Of a stretch of 64,000 bases of DNA, positions 12,809 to 25,853 are shown piece by piece. Made by a program: the position numbers and the translations under genes. The stretch is from the NCBI RefSeq assembly GCF_013373865.1, contig NC_050471.1, forward strand, positions 1,612,001 through 1,676,000. Direction: 5' to 3'. This stretch comes from Monomorium pharaonis (lineage: Eukaryota; Arthropoda; Insecta; Hymenoptera; Formicidae). The notes beneath the pieces are model-generated. The model did not search any database and was not told where the DNA came from. It was given only the letters and a program-made list of their open reading frames with translations. Positions within the stretch are counted from its first letter, which is position 1. Every line of letters begins with the position of its first letter.

Positions 12809-14157
12809 TACGCCGATCGTCGACGTTAATGCGAAGCTAGTCGCAAAAATGGCGAGTCGCGTAGAGTGAATTACTTGCTCTTGCTTCTTTCCATTATTTT
12901 ACACCGTATCACTGGCTCTGCTTCTTAACGCGGCCTTATTCGCATTGCGTCATACGACGCGTGTGTGAATGTATAAATAATAGAATTCTAGACACGTGAA
13001 ACGTATTCGTTTTAGAAGATATAATGCGCTGAAGGAGTGACACTCGCGTTCTCAATGACCCTTATTCTGTGCCTTTTTAATATTGAATGTTTTCATTTTT
13101 TATTTGTTTGAGAATCACATCTTCTTGGTGATTCTAAGCGGACAGAAATTCAACGATTCTAAACTGAAGTATACCAATACCATTTTCCATGCAGAAACTT
13201 ACTATGTACTTCCCTCGAGTTGCATTTAAAGAGCATTTCATACACCTTTACAACACGACGTAGGTTTTTTAGCAATCAATTTTGCTATCTAATCAAAAAT
13301 AAAAATGACACATTGACTTGCATCGCGAACTTATATTGTTTTATAATGGGTATAATTGATGTAATCGATAAAAGTAATTGTATCAAGAAATACAAGTTAT
13401 TATTTTCATTGACAATATAAGTATGGAAGTATAAGTATGATTAAATTATATAAATGTTTATTTACGAAGTAAAAGAAAAATACACACATATCGAGAGGTA
13501 ATAAAAAAATTTTTTTAATTTTGTAAGGAGAGTTTGTGCAAGAAAATATGTTTTCTTAATCTTCGTTTGGATTTCTCATATGTGTGTAAAACATATACTT
13601 ATTAAGAGTTTATAATTCTTATTAATTAAAAAAGAAATATTTTTGAATCTTTTATAGAGTCGCATATCAATAAATTCAACGGAAAATATTATTTGCTTAT
13701 ATTTGTTTATTTCGATGTTATTTAATGTTATATCTTGTTTTTAACATGTAAACGGTATTTGGTTTACTTAACCAACGTCAAGAATGAGTTTGTTAATCAA
13801 ACTTTCGATTACTTGATCCACGTTTGGTGACAGTAGTTTGCAACTTCGTAAATTTTATATCAATATCTTGTGTATCGCTATTTTGATATATTTCTCAAGT
13901 ATTTGTATCTCTTTTATCCTTAAGTGTGAAAAAAACTTGTGATTTAGCAGAAAAGTGTCGTTAACAATCGAATGTGTAGAAAAGATTGTCAGCTTGCAAC
14001 AGAGGATAACAGAGTCGATATTTCACATTCCATACTTACAATTTCGTATTCCATTTAGCATTTCTATCTTCGATTTGAATCTATGTTGTGATTAATTGCT
14101 TTCTTATTTATTGTGTGTTATAATGCGTATTTATGTTTGAGTTTAGTTAATGCTTAT
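12809..14157 (+). other. Probable 3' UTR of the coiled-coil gene
   Basis: Downstream of the TAA at 12806-12808 the sequence declines from mixed to AT-rich composition. AATAAA-type signals occur (for example near 13297 and 13669). There is no coding signal. Where the transcript ends is not determinable here. Confidence 0.35.
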
Positions 14158-14647
14158 TAGAGATGTGTGAATTATTCAAATATAAATTGAATCGAATCGA
14201 ATTAGATCAAATTTAACTTAATTTGTATTTAAATTCCTATTATTTAACAGTTATTTTTAGTATAGATTTTAGTATAGAAATTATTATTTTATAGATTTAA
14301 TATAATTTATTATTTATTCAAATCCGGATTATTTGAAAATTTCGAATCTGGGATTCGAATATAAATTACATATATGTTCACAATTTTATAACATCATATT
14401 AAAATGACTATGTTATATATTATATAATCAATATTATTTTTTCATACAATGGACATCTTCTAATTATTTATATTTTAAAATTTAATCTTATAATAATTAA
14501 AAATGTTATTAAAAATTATGTTATTAATTAAAAATTATTTATTAAAAGTTATGTTTCATCGATTTGATACGATTTAATTCTATTCGATTCGAGTAAAATT
14601 TGGTCGATTCGGCGGTAAAATATTGATTCTTGATTTGCACATCTCTA
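14158..14647. mobile_element. MITE-like element with short terminal inverted repeats
   Basis: The ends read TAGAGATGTG and CACATCTCTA, giving terminal inverted repeats GAGATGTG bounded by TA on each side, as expected of Tc1/mariner-type insertion into TA. Inner subterminal repeats also match in inverted orientation: GAATCGAATCGAATTAGATC near 14191 and its diverged complement near 14560-14595. The interior is AT-rich with no open frame. About 490 bp, non-autonomous. Confidence 0.6.
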
Positions 14648-17600
14648 GTATTTATGATGATATGAAAAAATATTGTGCTATAATTGGGAGCGAAATGCGT
14701 GATGTGAAAAAATTCGAAAGATAAGACAGATGCTGAAATTTTCATCAAATACGAAGATATATTGAGTGCTCACATTTTCTCGAAAATAACATATCATGTT
14801 TAATTATCGTGTGCTCGTTCGCTAGATGCAATGACGGATATAGATTGGTAGATATACATCGAATGCACGAACAACGAGCAGATAATGAATACGAATAGAG
14901 CGAATAGAAAGTGTAATACGTAAAAAAAATTTTTTTTAAGAAATTTGATTTTGTGTTCGCTGTTTATTCGTTCTGCATTCGCACATGTGTATTTCAATTG
15001 AGAGTGATAAAAGTAAACGATGCATCAACTCTTATATATTGTAAGGAGGTTCAGGTTCGTCGAATTCGTTGGCGATTTACCGGAATCGCGTTTTAATACG
15101 CGTAAACTCACGATGCCGCGACTCCGGAAAGAGTACTACATATACTACACAGTTCCTCGTTTCAACAACCAATTTAATTATTTATAACTAACAATGACGA
15201 TTGTGAAAAATACTGAATAATAATCACAGACGGAGCTTGTGATCCTAGGTATAAATAACCGTGAAACATGTGATTAACATATAGTTTAAGGTATTAAGCC
15301 ACAGGACTGAAGGACTTATTATTTTATTAGCGCCTAATGTTTTTACGCGCGACGGAAACAAATAGAGAAACCGATGCGCACTTGGTGAAGTTTTATTCTT
15401 TTCCTTGTCTTTTTCCTTTTTACAATGGGGTTCGTGTGACGCCAGCGAGAATGCTCAGATATTATTGTTATTCGTACAGCCGGTGGCTCTTATATCGTCC
15501 GTGGATCAGCGCGCTACCGACTGGAGGCTATTATTTTTATACCTTTAATTAACGAGCGTAATCGAGAGCGTAAAGAATGTGTAAACGAAGACTGCAAAGA
15601 TGCAGCATCCTCCCGATGGTTATTAAAGCGCTGTTGCTATGTATTATACTTTATCTAGTTTAGATATGTCTTATCATCATAGAATTATTAATTATTGTTT
15701 TACGAATACACACACCGACATATTTGTACATAGACAACATCGTGATTTATTTAAACAAATTAGCTCTAATGTAAATAAATATTATCTGTAACGAATCTGC
15801 GATAATGTGATCCTATTAATAAAATGAAATTACTTAAAAATTTTCATTTATTAATATACAATTACTTCCCGTATTAATCTTTACGACTTTGGCGGATGTA
15901 ATTGTGAAACAATTTACATTCAACAACAAAACATATATTTTGTCTTATAAGAAATAATTTAGTAATATTTTATTTGTTGTGACATGATCAATAATTATTT
16001 AATGTAAAAATAACATTTATAATAAAATAAAAACATCACTTATAAAATTAAAATCTTAATAAAATAAAGATTTTAAGTACATTTTAATATTAATTATTTC
16101 GATATTAATCGAAATAATTATTACATGACTTTTATGAGAAATCAATTCCCGATTATATTGATAATTTGATATATTGACAATTTATATCGTGAAATATTGA
16201 AGGTTTATATTTTATTGTTTCACATAAAATTTACTAAGACTCACTTCTATTCACTTATTAAGACAATATTGGTCGAAATAAGTGTTACTTTTGGTAAAGG
16301 AAAAACTATTAATGAAAAGAAGTTTATTTTTGTAGAGAGAAATATCATTCTTTTATCAATGGAATTTTTTAAAATGAAAATTTGAAGCAATTTATCTTTT
16401 TGATTGTGTGATTTTACAAGTGATGAGTAATAAAATCTATTATTGAGAATTACAAAAAATGCGTTCCACTGATTAATTATATAAAGAAACAAATTTTTCC
16501 GCCGTTGTAAGGAACGTTGTTCGTTATGTTTGAGTAGCAACGATTTTATTTTGGAGTCTTTTTTTCACAGTTACAGGTAATAAAAATGTAATTATGCATG
16601 CAATTTTAATATTACAAATACGATACTCTATATGGTTAGTATTTTAAGTTTATCGCATCGACTAAGAAAACCTTATATAATCTATGTAAAAAACTATTTC
16701 TTCAACTGTAAGGTTGTTATTGTGCGCAGTTCTATTTCATGATAAAATGCATAGAACGATTATGGCACTCGCATGTTAAATGGCAACCAATTATATGTTC
16801 ATCAACATACAACGGATGTTTTGCATTATTTCAAGAAGTTTGGCGTAGTTGCTAAACATGATTACAATTGTTCGAAAAAGAATGCCGATTTTTTGTATTT
16901 AACCTTAGAGTGATGTATTCATATTTTTCTGAAGTTTAATAATACCTTGGATAAATTCAATCACATAATAAAAATTTTTTAAATATTTTATATATCTATG
17001 AGTTGCAAATTGGTGAAATATTTAAATTAATACTATTTTAATATAAAATAAACGCATTTTAATATTTAACAATATTATTAAATGTTATTATCGGATTAAA
17101 AATAATCATGACTTTGATTGGCAATCTCCAAAAATATTATATAGTGAAAAAAATTAAAGAAAAAAAAGGAGGGAAAAAAATAGAAGAAAAACGGAGATTG
17201 CCGAGATGTTCTTCATAAAAAAGAATAAAAATTCTATTAACTTACAAAAAGACACTGAATGTTTGAACACTGTATATAATAGAATTATCAAGGATGCTTG
17301 AATGTTTACTTTCTATACCTTGATTGGATTCGGAGAGCACGCTTTTGACGCTGTGAGCGTGCTCTATCTTTCTTCGACATTCACTGAGCAACAAGGATGG
17401 AATGATACTTTTAGCGTTAATAGCGTGTCTCTCCAGCCCTTGTTATCACATTACATTTGTTTTGATTTTCAGATCAGTTGCTAGCGCCGTACCGTAAACT
17501 CCACATGTTTCATAATTTTTTGACAAAGAATTACTAAACAGATAATATGTACATCACACGACTACAGTGCATTTATAATTTACTATTGACGCAGACATGT

Positions 17601-18401
17601 AAGTTTTTACCAATTTGTTGTTACTATTATAATCTCACAATTTGTTGGTTTTCGTCGCGGTTTACTCTATAATGTATTCTCTTTGTAACTTATATTATTA
17701 ACGTATTTAATGCTACTTATATTGACTAAATCTTTTTATTGTTTATATCGACGATACTTCTATTTTAGAACGTGATTTTGTAATTCGTTTGGTTCAAATC
17801 TATCAAGATTTATGTCGAACATTTTCCAATTAATATTATTATAACCTGAACAGGACCCAAATCAAGGGTCAAAACGTCGTTTCTGTAATAAACAAAAATT
17901 TTGCCAGAGGAGAGAAGATACATGAAGAAAAAGAAAGAAAGAGAAAGGGAAGTTATGTATCCTAAATGTTATAAATATACAGGGTAAGGGAATATATATA
18001 TATATAGGGAAGTATAGAAATTAAATTAAAAATATCATTATTAATAATTAAACTATTACTGTGTTTTGTTTGGTTGGTAATTATAGTATCCGGCTTAGGC
18101 GCCGTCTCAATTTGGCAGGACTTTCCCTATGTTATCACTGGTGCATTGCTTTTAGAACTTGTATCTTTCATTAACAGAATATCAAAGTAATTATGCCTCT
18201 ATAATCATAGAATAATAACATACAATATAATTTATATTTTAATAATAAATCCGAACATAGAAGTTGTACCATATTCTTAGATGTAATCTGTAAAAGCATG
18301 TACTGTTTGGGTCCTGCAAATGATATTATCGAAGAATAAGAAAAGTTATAATTCATGTGTAATAATGATACGCTTGTCCTACATATATACATATATATAT
18401 A
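14648..18401. other. AT-rich spacer
   Basis: No supported gene. AATAAA-type signals occur near 15775 and 15820, which could end a very long 3' UTR of the upstream gene. Simple A/T runs and short tandem repeats (a TA run near 17995) are the only structure seen apart from the palindrome that follows. Confidence 0.4.
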
Positions 18402-18430
18402 AATAAACGCGGAAGAATTACAAATCAAAA

Positions 18431-18480
<50 letters not shown>

Positions 18481-18507
18481 TTGATTTGTAATTCTTCCGC
18501 GTTTATT
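18402..18507. repeat. Near-perfect 106-bp palindrome with (AT)n centre
   Basis: The left arm begins AATAAACGCGGAAGAATTAC and continues with CAAATCAAAAACATACAT. The right arm is its reverse complement, ending at 18507. The centre is an alternating TA run. The arms differ only by a 4-base ACAT unit. This can extrude as a cruciform and would form a long hairpin if transcribed. It may be a small fold-back element or a recent inverted duplication. Confidence 0.85.
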
Positions 18508-19161
18508 AATTTTTAATGATAATTTTAAACACACTGAGTTTGAATATGATTTATAATCCAGATAAGAAAACATGTAGAGAAATTTTAGCAGTATTTTAAT
18601 TAAAAATTATAATGTATAATATACTTTTGTATTATTAGTTTAAGAGTCACTTTCTTTCTTTCTTTCTTTCCTTGTAATTTCGCAGAACACAGGCGATATT
18701 TAAATCGATAATTCGAGACGACTTCGTACTCCTTGGATAAATGTCAAATGAAGTTACGAGAGGTAATTGTCAGTCCGTTTGGCTTAATCGCGTTTTGTAA
18801 CTGCTGCGTTTTGAAACCGTCACGTTTTCTTCGACAATCGCGTTACGTGCAAATGCGTTCTCCTATCGAGATTAAATGCCGCTTCTGCTTCGCAAAGGTG
18901 CATTAATAACGCCATTGAATGTCGCGTAAGAAGGGTTAATAGATAATTTATCGGTTGTCATCGTCCGACGGAATCCGCGAGTGAGAGATCCGGATGCTTC
19001 GCATTGTCGAAGAGCTCCAGGAATGGAGACGAACCTTGCGGAGTTCCAGGCAACGCGCGATATGATCGACAAGTAAGATAAGTCTCGCCTTAAGTATTAA
19101 GATATTCCGTTTCACTGTATCTGCGTTCTCGATCGACGATGACAACAGATCTCACATCGCA
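18508..19161 (+). promoter_or_regulatory. 5' flank of transporter gene 1
   Basis: A (CTTT)n run lies at about 18651-18670. From about 18690 the sequence becomes GC-richer up to the ATG at 19162, as expected for a 5' UTR or promoter. A short upstream ATG at 19139 opens an 8-codon frame whose TGA (19163-19165) overlaps the main start as ATGA. No clear TATA box was identified. Confidence 0.35.
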
Positions 19162-21541
19162 ATGAAACGAAACATGGAAGATGTTCAAGTTGAACGGCAG
19201 ACTCAGGAGGATGAATACGATCCTTTCGCTGATCGCCCATCCGCACCTTTGACCTCGTACGTTTTATACTTTTACCTTAGATCAATTAAAATCTTTTTAA
19301 AGATATATATGATTTTTATACATGATTTTATATTAATAAACAAACAAGCAATGTGCAGTGAATTAAAGAATATTGAAAGAGATATTCAGTTTTATTTTTA
19401 TACTTATTTCTAAGAATTTTTGAAGGAAAAAATGTAAAAGTTATCTCTCGTAAAGAAATTAAATTTAATACATTTATTGTTTGATATTGTTTGAATATTT
19501 CTTACATAGTTTTTTATTTATCTTATATGTCTTTTAAAAAAGAAATATTTTGGGTAATTATTTATTTGTAAATCTTTAAGAGCGCGTAAAAAAATACCGT
19601 CTCACTGTTGCTATAATTTAAGATGCAGAAATGGGAGATTAAAAGAAATTTTTTTATTTATATAAATTCGTAATTTAATAAAAAAAATATATTTTATGTC
19701 TGCGTGCGTGCATATGCGCATGTGTGTGTGTGCGTATGTGTACGTGCAAAAAACGGCAGAATTTTGAAAAAATCCTTTTTTGTTTTTTCCCCCCAAGATT
19801 TTCTTAAAAAATAAAAAATTAAAACTATTATTTTATTATAATTCAAACAAGAAAAGAAAATGTGAATATTTCGTAGAAAATTTTTGAGTCAAGCAAATTA
19901 AAAAAAAAAATTATTGTGGTAACAATTTTGTTCTGAGTAAAACACGTTGAAAGTTTTGCAAACAGTTTATAACTTAATAAACATTTTTGTGCAAGTTTCT
20001 TATCTTTAATTTGCTTCACTAAGGTTTAAACTATTAAAAGTAACTAAAAAGTAAACAATTAATTTTTTTTAATCCAAAAATGAGAGATATCTTGTATCTT
20101 CTAAAAAGTAATAATGTTGCACATTATGTTTTCTTTTGTATATACTATGCATGACCAATTATGCAATACAAAATGAAGTATTTATCGCAATTGAGGTATG
20201 AAAAATGTTTTCAGTATAAAATACAATAATATAAATTTTCATTATACGTGTAAGTTCTGATAAACTAACAGTTAATTCTATATTATTAATAAGATTTCTT
20301 TAACATTTTAATATACACGTACTTTCAAATCTTTTTAAATTATTGAGACTTTCGAAGAATGACTTTTAAAATTATATGACTATTCATTTCCTGTCTAGGT
20401 GTTATCTTGATTATTCGGTCGACTATTTTGAAACGGGAATCAATACTTGTTTACATAAATTTTTAAATATCTAAAATGTTAAAAATCTAAACCTTTACTA
20501 TTCTCAACTTATTAAGAAGATCCTTAATAAGGAACATCTTAGAATTTAGCTACAAATACAGATAAAATTTTGTTGGATCATTAAAATAATTATGTAGAAC
20601 GTTCAAGCGTAATGAGCAATACTGCAAATAGTTTCAACATTCTAGCAAATAACTTAAATATTCTAATAATTTTTGTAACAGTTAAAAAAAATTATTTTTA
20701 TGTATGCTAAATTTTAAATATTTTAAAATTCATTCTTTCTTTCTGTGCACAAAAATGTCAATGTTAAAATAATTAAAGAATGTTAAAAAATTCTGCAATT
20801 CTTAATAATATATGTCTATATGTGTATGTCTGTAAATTATTTAATTTTGAAAATTTAACCTATAATTCGTTTTTTACTAAAGTGTCGCAAAATTTAGCTT
20901 AATTTGAAAATAATTTTGTTGGATCATTAAAATAATTATGTAGGACACTCAAGCATGATAAGCAAGACTAAAAAAAACTGTTTTGACATTCTAGCAATTT
21001 GAGTGTTTCACATAATTTCTTTGTGATGTAACCAGAATAATTATTTTCAGATATGTATTCATCTAAACTTTTAAAGATTTCAGGGAAAAACTGCTCTTTT
21101 TGTATAAAATGTGCGCGAATCTGTATGTAATTTGTCACAATGAATTTCGCTAAAAGTTCATAAGTATTAAAAATTGGATTTTGAAATATTATCTTATTGA
21201 TTACAATCTATTATAAGACATCAGTAAAGAAACAGGTTGCAATTACGTTATCCGTGATAAAATCGTTACAGAGACTTCGCCGTGTTCATGCATCTATTGA
21301 AGTGTGCAATTGGCACCGGTATACTCTTTCTGCCGCACGCCTTCAGGAGGACCGGCTACGTGATGTCCATCCTCTGCGGTGTCGTCGTCGGCGCGTTATG
21401 CATTCATACGGCCATTATCATCGTACGTGAGAATGTGGGAAAGCGAACAAGTGCCTTCATCTAGAGTCTAGAGTCTAGAGCGTTATCGAAACTAGCGTTT
21501 TCAAAAATAAAAACAATTAACGAGAAACGTAAAGAGAAGCG

Positions 21542-21583
<42 letters not shown>

Positions 21584-24500
21584 TCTTTCTTGTTTATGAT
21601 ATCTGCTCTTATACCTTACACGATGAATCGATTGTTTGCGAATCATCTGCGGCGCGCGGCGTCGCAGATGAGATAAGCCGTTAAACATAGAGCGAAAGGA
21701 AGGTCCTCTGTCGCGCGAGGCGCATCCGAATGCAGGCAGGTTTTCCTGTCTCTTTCTCTCTCTTTCTCTTTCTCGATGTACAGGTGCAGTGCTCCCAGGT
21801 GTTATGCAGGCGCAATCACGTGCCCATGCTGGATTTCGCCGAAACGGCGCAGTTCTCCTTCCAGGCGGGTCCGGAGAGGATTCGAAAGTACGCCAGGCTA
21901 TTCGGCGTAGTTACCAACGTGATCATTTGCTTCGTGCACTTTCAGGCCGCAGTGATATACATCTTATACGTGGCCACGTCGTTCCAACAGGTACGACACA
22001 GGTACCCAATGCCGGAAGTCGAAACGATAAAGCGGCATCGTGACGTCCGTTTGGCGATTCTTATTATACATATGAAAATCCTTTTACGTATCTCCCGACC
22101 TCAATTTTAAGCCGACGATCGAGTCTTTGACCGCGAGTCTTTTTTTCTTACAGAAGAGTTTTTTCGCTCGGGCTCGTACCCGGAAATTACAATTATTTAG
22201 TTCGTGTTACTTCAATTAAAAAAACACCGATCAAAGTTTGTCCGAAGGATTTTATCAAAACGTGGCGTTCTATCTTATTTGCGCCAGTCTTACCTCACCT
22301 TATTATTGTTGCAAAAAAATATCAGAAATTAAAAAAAAAATTAAGAAATATGATAAGACACAGTTACAGGAAATCGATATTTACGAGGAATTACGATTAC
22401 TTGCATTTTTCACGATAAAATTTTTGTTCGTCTCGATGCAATCTCAGATATATCTCTTTTTTAGATTTAGAGATAACAAATTGGATAACATGTATTTCAT
22501 GCCTCGTGTACATTTTCAGGTGATTGAATTTTTCTCGGGGTTTGAGATGGACCCGCGCGTCTATATCGTCATCCTTCTTCCGTTCACCTGCACCTTGGGC
22601 TTCGTGCCGAACCTGAAGTACCTGGCGCCCTTCTCCGTTATCGGCACTCTCTTCCTGTTCCTCGGAATTTGTATCGCGGTCTACTACTTCTTGGACGACG
22701 TCCCCGATCCCCGTAGACTCGACGCCCTAACGGAGGTTCTGCCTGTGCCCATGTATTGCGCCATTTTCCTGTTCGCCTTGCACAACATGACCCTGTACCT
22801 GCCGCTGGAGAACACAATGAGGCATCCAGGTCACATGCCGCGTTTGATTGCCGTCAGCACGTTGCTGAACATCGTTGTCTATCTGACTTTCGGTTTCCTC
22901 GGTTACAATAAGTATCCGGACGCATGTGACACCGTCATCAAGAACTTGCCCATGATGGAGACGTAGGTGGACTAATTTCTGTCTTGCGAAACCCTTACGG
23001 CACCGCACATGTCTAGATTTAATTATTACTTTTCAAAGTTCAACGTATTTGACATATTTCTTTCTCTCTTTTCCCTTTCTCTTTTGGCCAATTATAGTTA
23101 ATTATACTTAGTTGAAAAGTTTGCTAGTTTTACGGATCACTCGCAAACGAAATATTTGATAAAATTACATCAGATTTTTATGCAAATAAAATTTGCCGTT
23201 TGCCAGGAATTACAAATAACTTGTTATCAGTAGCAATTAAACTGTGCATTAACGCGCGACAATTGGTAAATATAAAGTTGGCTGGCTGTTTTTAATGACA
23301 GCTGTATAATTAACCTCGCGTAATCGGTGATCGCAGAACAGGATGCGCTTAACATTTACGTGATTGCGAGTGCATTCTCTACGTGTTTGGTATTCACGAT
23401 TTACTTTAAACACTCGCGTAAGAGTCACGAGAACAGACGACATATCCATCGGCGAGGCCTTCGAATAACTTTAAATTTAGCAAAAGCGAAACGAGCCAGC
23501 CAACCGTAGAAAATACGTACGCAATGTACAATTGTGAGGGTCAGTTTGACCCCGTAAATGCGAAGGACTCGAGTACGACTCTGATTTGAATCTAACTTTA
23601 AAGACAACCTCAGTTGAATCATCATAGTCATTGCATCTGGACAATAAATTTTATGTGTCGTTAATCACAATATGTGTTCTACTCTGGGAAAATCCCATTG
23701 CAATTTATTAAGAAAATTTCATTGTAATTTATCAGGCTTATCTTCTAATCGATACGCTTTGATTTTACATTGATTGCTAAATCGATCATTTATCTTTACG
23801 TAACGTTCTGTATCATCTATTAACACGAAATGTACACGAGGCATGAAACACACATCCAGTAACGTAGCTTATCTTATAATTTTGTTATAGAATTTCTTCA
23901 TTGAGTTACGTGCATTGGGAAAATCTGATATAATACATATCAAAAACTTAATTTATCAGTATTAACTAAGGGGAGATAAAATCTAACAAATATTATTAAG
24001 ATAAATAAATTATATCGATGGAAACTTTATCTTTACTACTATAAAAAGTTAGAAATATAAAACGTTTATTTTCGCTGTTATTATACATTGTTGCATAATT
24101 TATTGACAAATTGATTCAATTCACGATGTGGTTAGTTAATATTTATTAATAGAAGAAGAATTGAAATCACAACACCATGCTAATGTAGCATAATAAAGAG
24201 TGGTTACGCATATAACAAAGTGATCGCGAGCAAATTACCTTCACTCCTTCCATTTCTTTCTGATTGCTGCGGCGCAAATATTCGAGTTAGCCTACATAAT
24301 AGTACACACCTCGTTCAATGATTTAATAAAGTTACACTGCATTCCTGCGATGCTGCTGCAGGCAGTTTGAAATTTAAATAACATTAATAATGCGATATTT
24401 CCGGATGAATAATCGGTGATAATTTCTCGTCAATCGTTATGAACGAACGAAATTATACGGTATCATCTTAATTATACCTGAGTGCTAATCTAGATCCCTC

Positions 24501-25853
24501 GTTTCTGATGTAATTGCTCTATAAATTGCTGACATGCCTAAGCCGGAAATAAAAAGAAAGAAAAAAAGAATATCACTACCATATCTCGAATCTAAATATT
24601 TATCTTCGCGATAAAATTTTAGATTCGTATCAGTCACAAGTGTGTCTCGGTCCTCACGGGGGGCACTTGAGGGAATTACAATTCATGGCCCATTCATCTT
24701 ATCGTTCTCATTTTACAGCTTGGCTCAAGTGGTGAAAATAGCCATTTCCCTATCGGTCCTGTTTACTTTCGGATTGGCGAACTACGTCCCGATCAGCGTG
24801 CTGTGGCCCATGATTCGTGCGAGAGTCGCCGCGAGGAGCTCGCTGCATCAACGATTTTATGAGAGCTCGCTCCGACTGGGCGGCGTAATCGGCACCAGTA
24901 AGCGTATCGCGATCACGAGCGGCGGCAGCACGAATGCCGACTGTAATTGCTAGGAAGTAACTCGTCCTTGTCCTTCTTTCCGTACGTAGCACTGCTGGCC
25001 ATCGCCGTGCCCCAAATGGTACCCTTGCTGGGCTTGTTTTCCGCCTTGGGTATGTCGACGATCATGCTGCTGATACCCATACTAATCGAGACGTCGACCA
25101 AGTGGGCGGAAGCCACGAGGACGATGCTCGCGAAGAACATCGCTATTTGCATCGTGTGGCTGCTGATCTTGGTACGACTTTTCTTAGAAATGCGGATACG
25201 CAATAAAATTTTACATGTGCGTCGAAAGTCATCCTTTTCGTGCGATAGTTGCCGATTTCCACACGGGACAGTTTTTTCATACAAGTAAAACTCATTATTA
25301 CACAATTTTTGTTTTTTAATAGATAGTGTAAATCGTGCAGAAAAGCTTTTCTATACGTTTGATTATTTTTAATTTCTTTATCTTCGTTATCATACTCACA
25401 TGCACTCGTCTTTGGCTCGTGCGTTCACTCGTGCCGAAAAAGCCGACTTTCCGCAGTTGTTACATAATGTAGTATTATATCGCGTAAAACTTGAAAAAAG
25501 ATTAGATTCACTTTAAGTTTGTCAAGTGTTCGAGATTAATTTCTGCAAATTAAAAAAAAATCTATTTAGAGCGTCGACTTCTTTAACTTCTTAATTACCC
25601 GAAAGAAGAAATTGACACAATCTTTAAGACTTATCATTTTTTCAATTTAATCTGTCATGATGTTACCGCGTGTACATAAATATATATTGTTATTGTTCGC
25701 CCGAACGTAACAAATTTGCACATATAATCTCTTAATATACACGTATAATCTTTAAATGATGCAACCCGTGTTATTTTGCAGATTTTTGGGACGATAGAGA
25801 GCGTCTGGTTGATTGTCAAAGAATATAGTGGAACGAAACAGGAAGAATGTTGA
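19162..25853 (+). CDS. SLC36-like proton-coupled amino acid transporter, copy 1 (442 aa)
   Basis: Exons: 19162-19256, 21272-21422, 21784-21990, 22520-22962, 24719-24897, 24990-25171, 25782-25853 (TGA). They join in frame to 442 residues, close to the family's usual 450-480. The N-terminus is acidic and cytosolic-like (DEYDPFADRP). Transmembrane segment 1 carries the family motif GTGILFLP at 46-53. The short LCRR-type loop (89-92) and DFAETA (99-104) follow, then further hydrophobic segments; NLKYLAPFS (182-190) and TLAQVVK (299-305) are typical of the SLC36/PAT family of auxin/amino-acid permease-like carriers. Family knowledge: proton-coupled export or import of small neutral amino acids at the plasma membrane or lysosome. 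The substrate cannot be read from sequence. The copy differs from its neighbour by LF for AM in the TM1 motif and by a short 92-bp intron (24898-24989). Confidence 0.9.
20571..21000 (+). repeat. Two direct copies of an interspersed repeat in intron 1
   Basis: Copies at about 20571-20650 and 20917-21000 share TTGGATCATTAAAATAATTA and, further on, CATTCTAGCAA. A third, more diverged copy lies at about 33197-33300 and a fourth, inverted, at about 37181-37275. All four sit in introns or flank of the two transporter genes. No coding capacity is seen. This looks like a local, non-autonomous repeat family. Confidence 0.6.
21545..21580. repeat. (CT)n microsatellite
   Basis: Eighteen CT units in intron 2 of transporter gene 1. 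A triplicated TCTAGAG-type unit lies just upstream at about 21462-21480. Confidence 0.95.
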
